Shown here: piece by piece, positions 6,666-6,837 of the stretch
Position numbering within the stretch: position 1 is the first letter of the stretch
Layout of the letters: each line of letters opens with the position of its first letter
DNA from: an uncultured Bacteroidales bacterium
GTDB taxonomy: Bacteria > Bacteroidota > Bacteroidia > Bacteroidales > Bacteroidaceae
DNA: 6,837 nucleotides
Direction: 5' to 3'
Assembly: GCA_937901185.1 (NCBI GenBank)
Contig: CALCHR010000053.1
Span: forward strand, 1-6,837
Translations under genes and position numbers: made by a program
The notes under the pieces: generated by a model
Told to the model about the DNA's origin: nothing
Seen by the model: only the letters and a program-made list of their open reading frames with translations
Database searches by the model: none

Positions 6666-6739
6666 CTATTATTATTATCCGAATATGATAAAACATATAT
6701 CTTTTAAGTTTTTTCCACCATCCATGGAACCTTATTTTT

Positions 6740-6766
6740 TTGATTTTATAACCCATTGAAAATCAA
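6740..6766. repeat. Inverted repeat, 8-bp arms
   Basis: TTGATTTT (6740-6747) and AAAATCAA (6759-6766) are perfect reverse complements around an 11-nt loop. In RNA the stem could extend by G-U pairs (6737-6739 with 6767-6769). No T-run directly follows the stem on either strand, so it is a poor intrinsic terminator. It lies 10 bp before the repeat array at 6777. Its role is unknown. Confidence 0.4.
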
Positions 6767-6776
6767 GGGCCATTTT

Positions 6777-6837
6777 TAGGCATTTCTTAGGTAAAAGCTA
6801 GGTAAATTTCGGTAACTACTAGGAAAAACTAGGTAAC
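6777..6837. repeat. Array of TAGGTAA-type units spaced 10-11 bp, running off the window
   Basis: Units start at 6777 (TAGGCAT), 6788 (TAGGTAA), 6799 (TAGGTAA), 6809 (TCGGTAA), 6820 (TAGGAAA) and 6830 (TAGGTAA). The spacings are 11, 11, 10, 11 and 10 bp, so all units lie on the same face of the helix. The outermost unit is the most diverged, which is typical of the decayed edge of a tandem array. The array reaches the last base of the window, so its full size and the gene beyond it are unknown. No coding frame uses it inside the window. Confidence 0.65.

Noticed and set aside
6713..6729. Small inverted repeat TTCCA / TGGAA
   Set aside because: Five-base arms are expected by chance and have no supporting context.
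6777..6837. CRISPR array
   Set aside because: Units recur every 10-11 bp with no unique spacers, far shorter than CRISPR repeats and spacers, and no cas gene is present.

Overview
The window looks like a chromosomal segment of a Bacteroidales bacterium (Bacteroides, Phocaeicola or Prevotella-like). Three things point there. The probable promoters all carry the Bacteroidetes -7 element TAnnTTTG, and in each of four cases it is followed by C. The start codons lack clear Shine-Dalgarno sequences and sit in A/T-rich leaders. The proteins are of Bacteroidetes type: a lipoprotein with acidic residues just after the lipid cysteine, and an M6-like metalloprotease ending in a type IX-secretion-like C-terminal domain. 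No rRNA, tRNA, CRISPR array, transposase or phage gene is visible.

Layout. Positions 1-1334 (minus strand) hold the first 444 codons of an AMP-forming long-chain acyl-CoA synthetase; its 3' end lies outside the window. A 277-bp divergent promoter region (1335-1611) follows, with one promoter candidate in each direction, a 14-bp perfect palindrome and an inverted repeat. The plus strand then carries a compact operon: yicC (endoribonuclease family, 1612-2490), gmk (guanylate kinase, 2517-3098) and nadD (nicotinate-nucleotide adenylyltransferase, 3095-3673). gmk and nadD overlap by 4 nt. A 20-bp perfect hairpin whose left arm lies inside the 3' end of nadD probably stops transcription in both directions, because the next gene is convergent.

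The minus strand from 6540 down to 3717 encodes a surface-type lipoprotein of unknown function (5575-6540) followed 37 nt later by a secreted zinc metalloprotease (3717-5537). A second promoter candidate lies in that gap, so the protease may be expressed both with the lipoprotein and alone. Upstream of the lipoprotein, 6541-6837 has no gene. It holds a probable promoter, an inverted repeat and, at the window edge, an array of six short TAGGTAA-type units spaced 10-11 bp apart that appears to continue past the end.

How the genes fit together: the left half is housekeeping (fatty acid activation, RNA turnover, GMP to GDP, NAD synthesis). The right half is an accessory cell-envelope pair. The least explained elements are the helically phased repeat array, the lipoprotein-protease pair, and an (AT)n microsatellite lying in the codons of the protease's C-terminal sorting-like domain.
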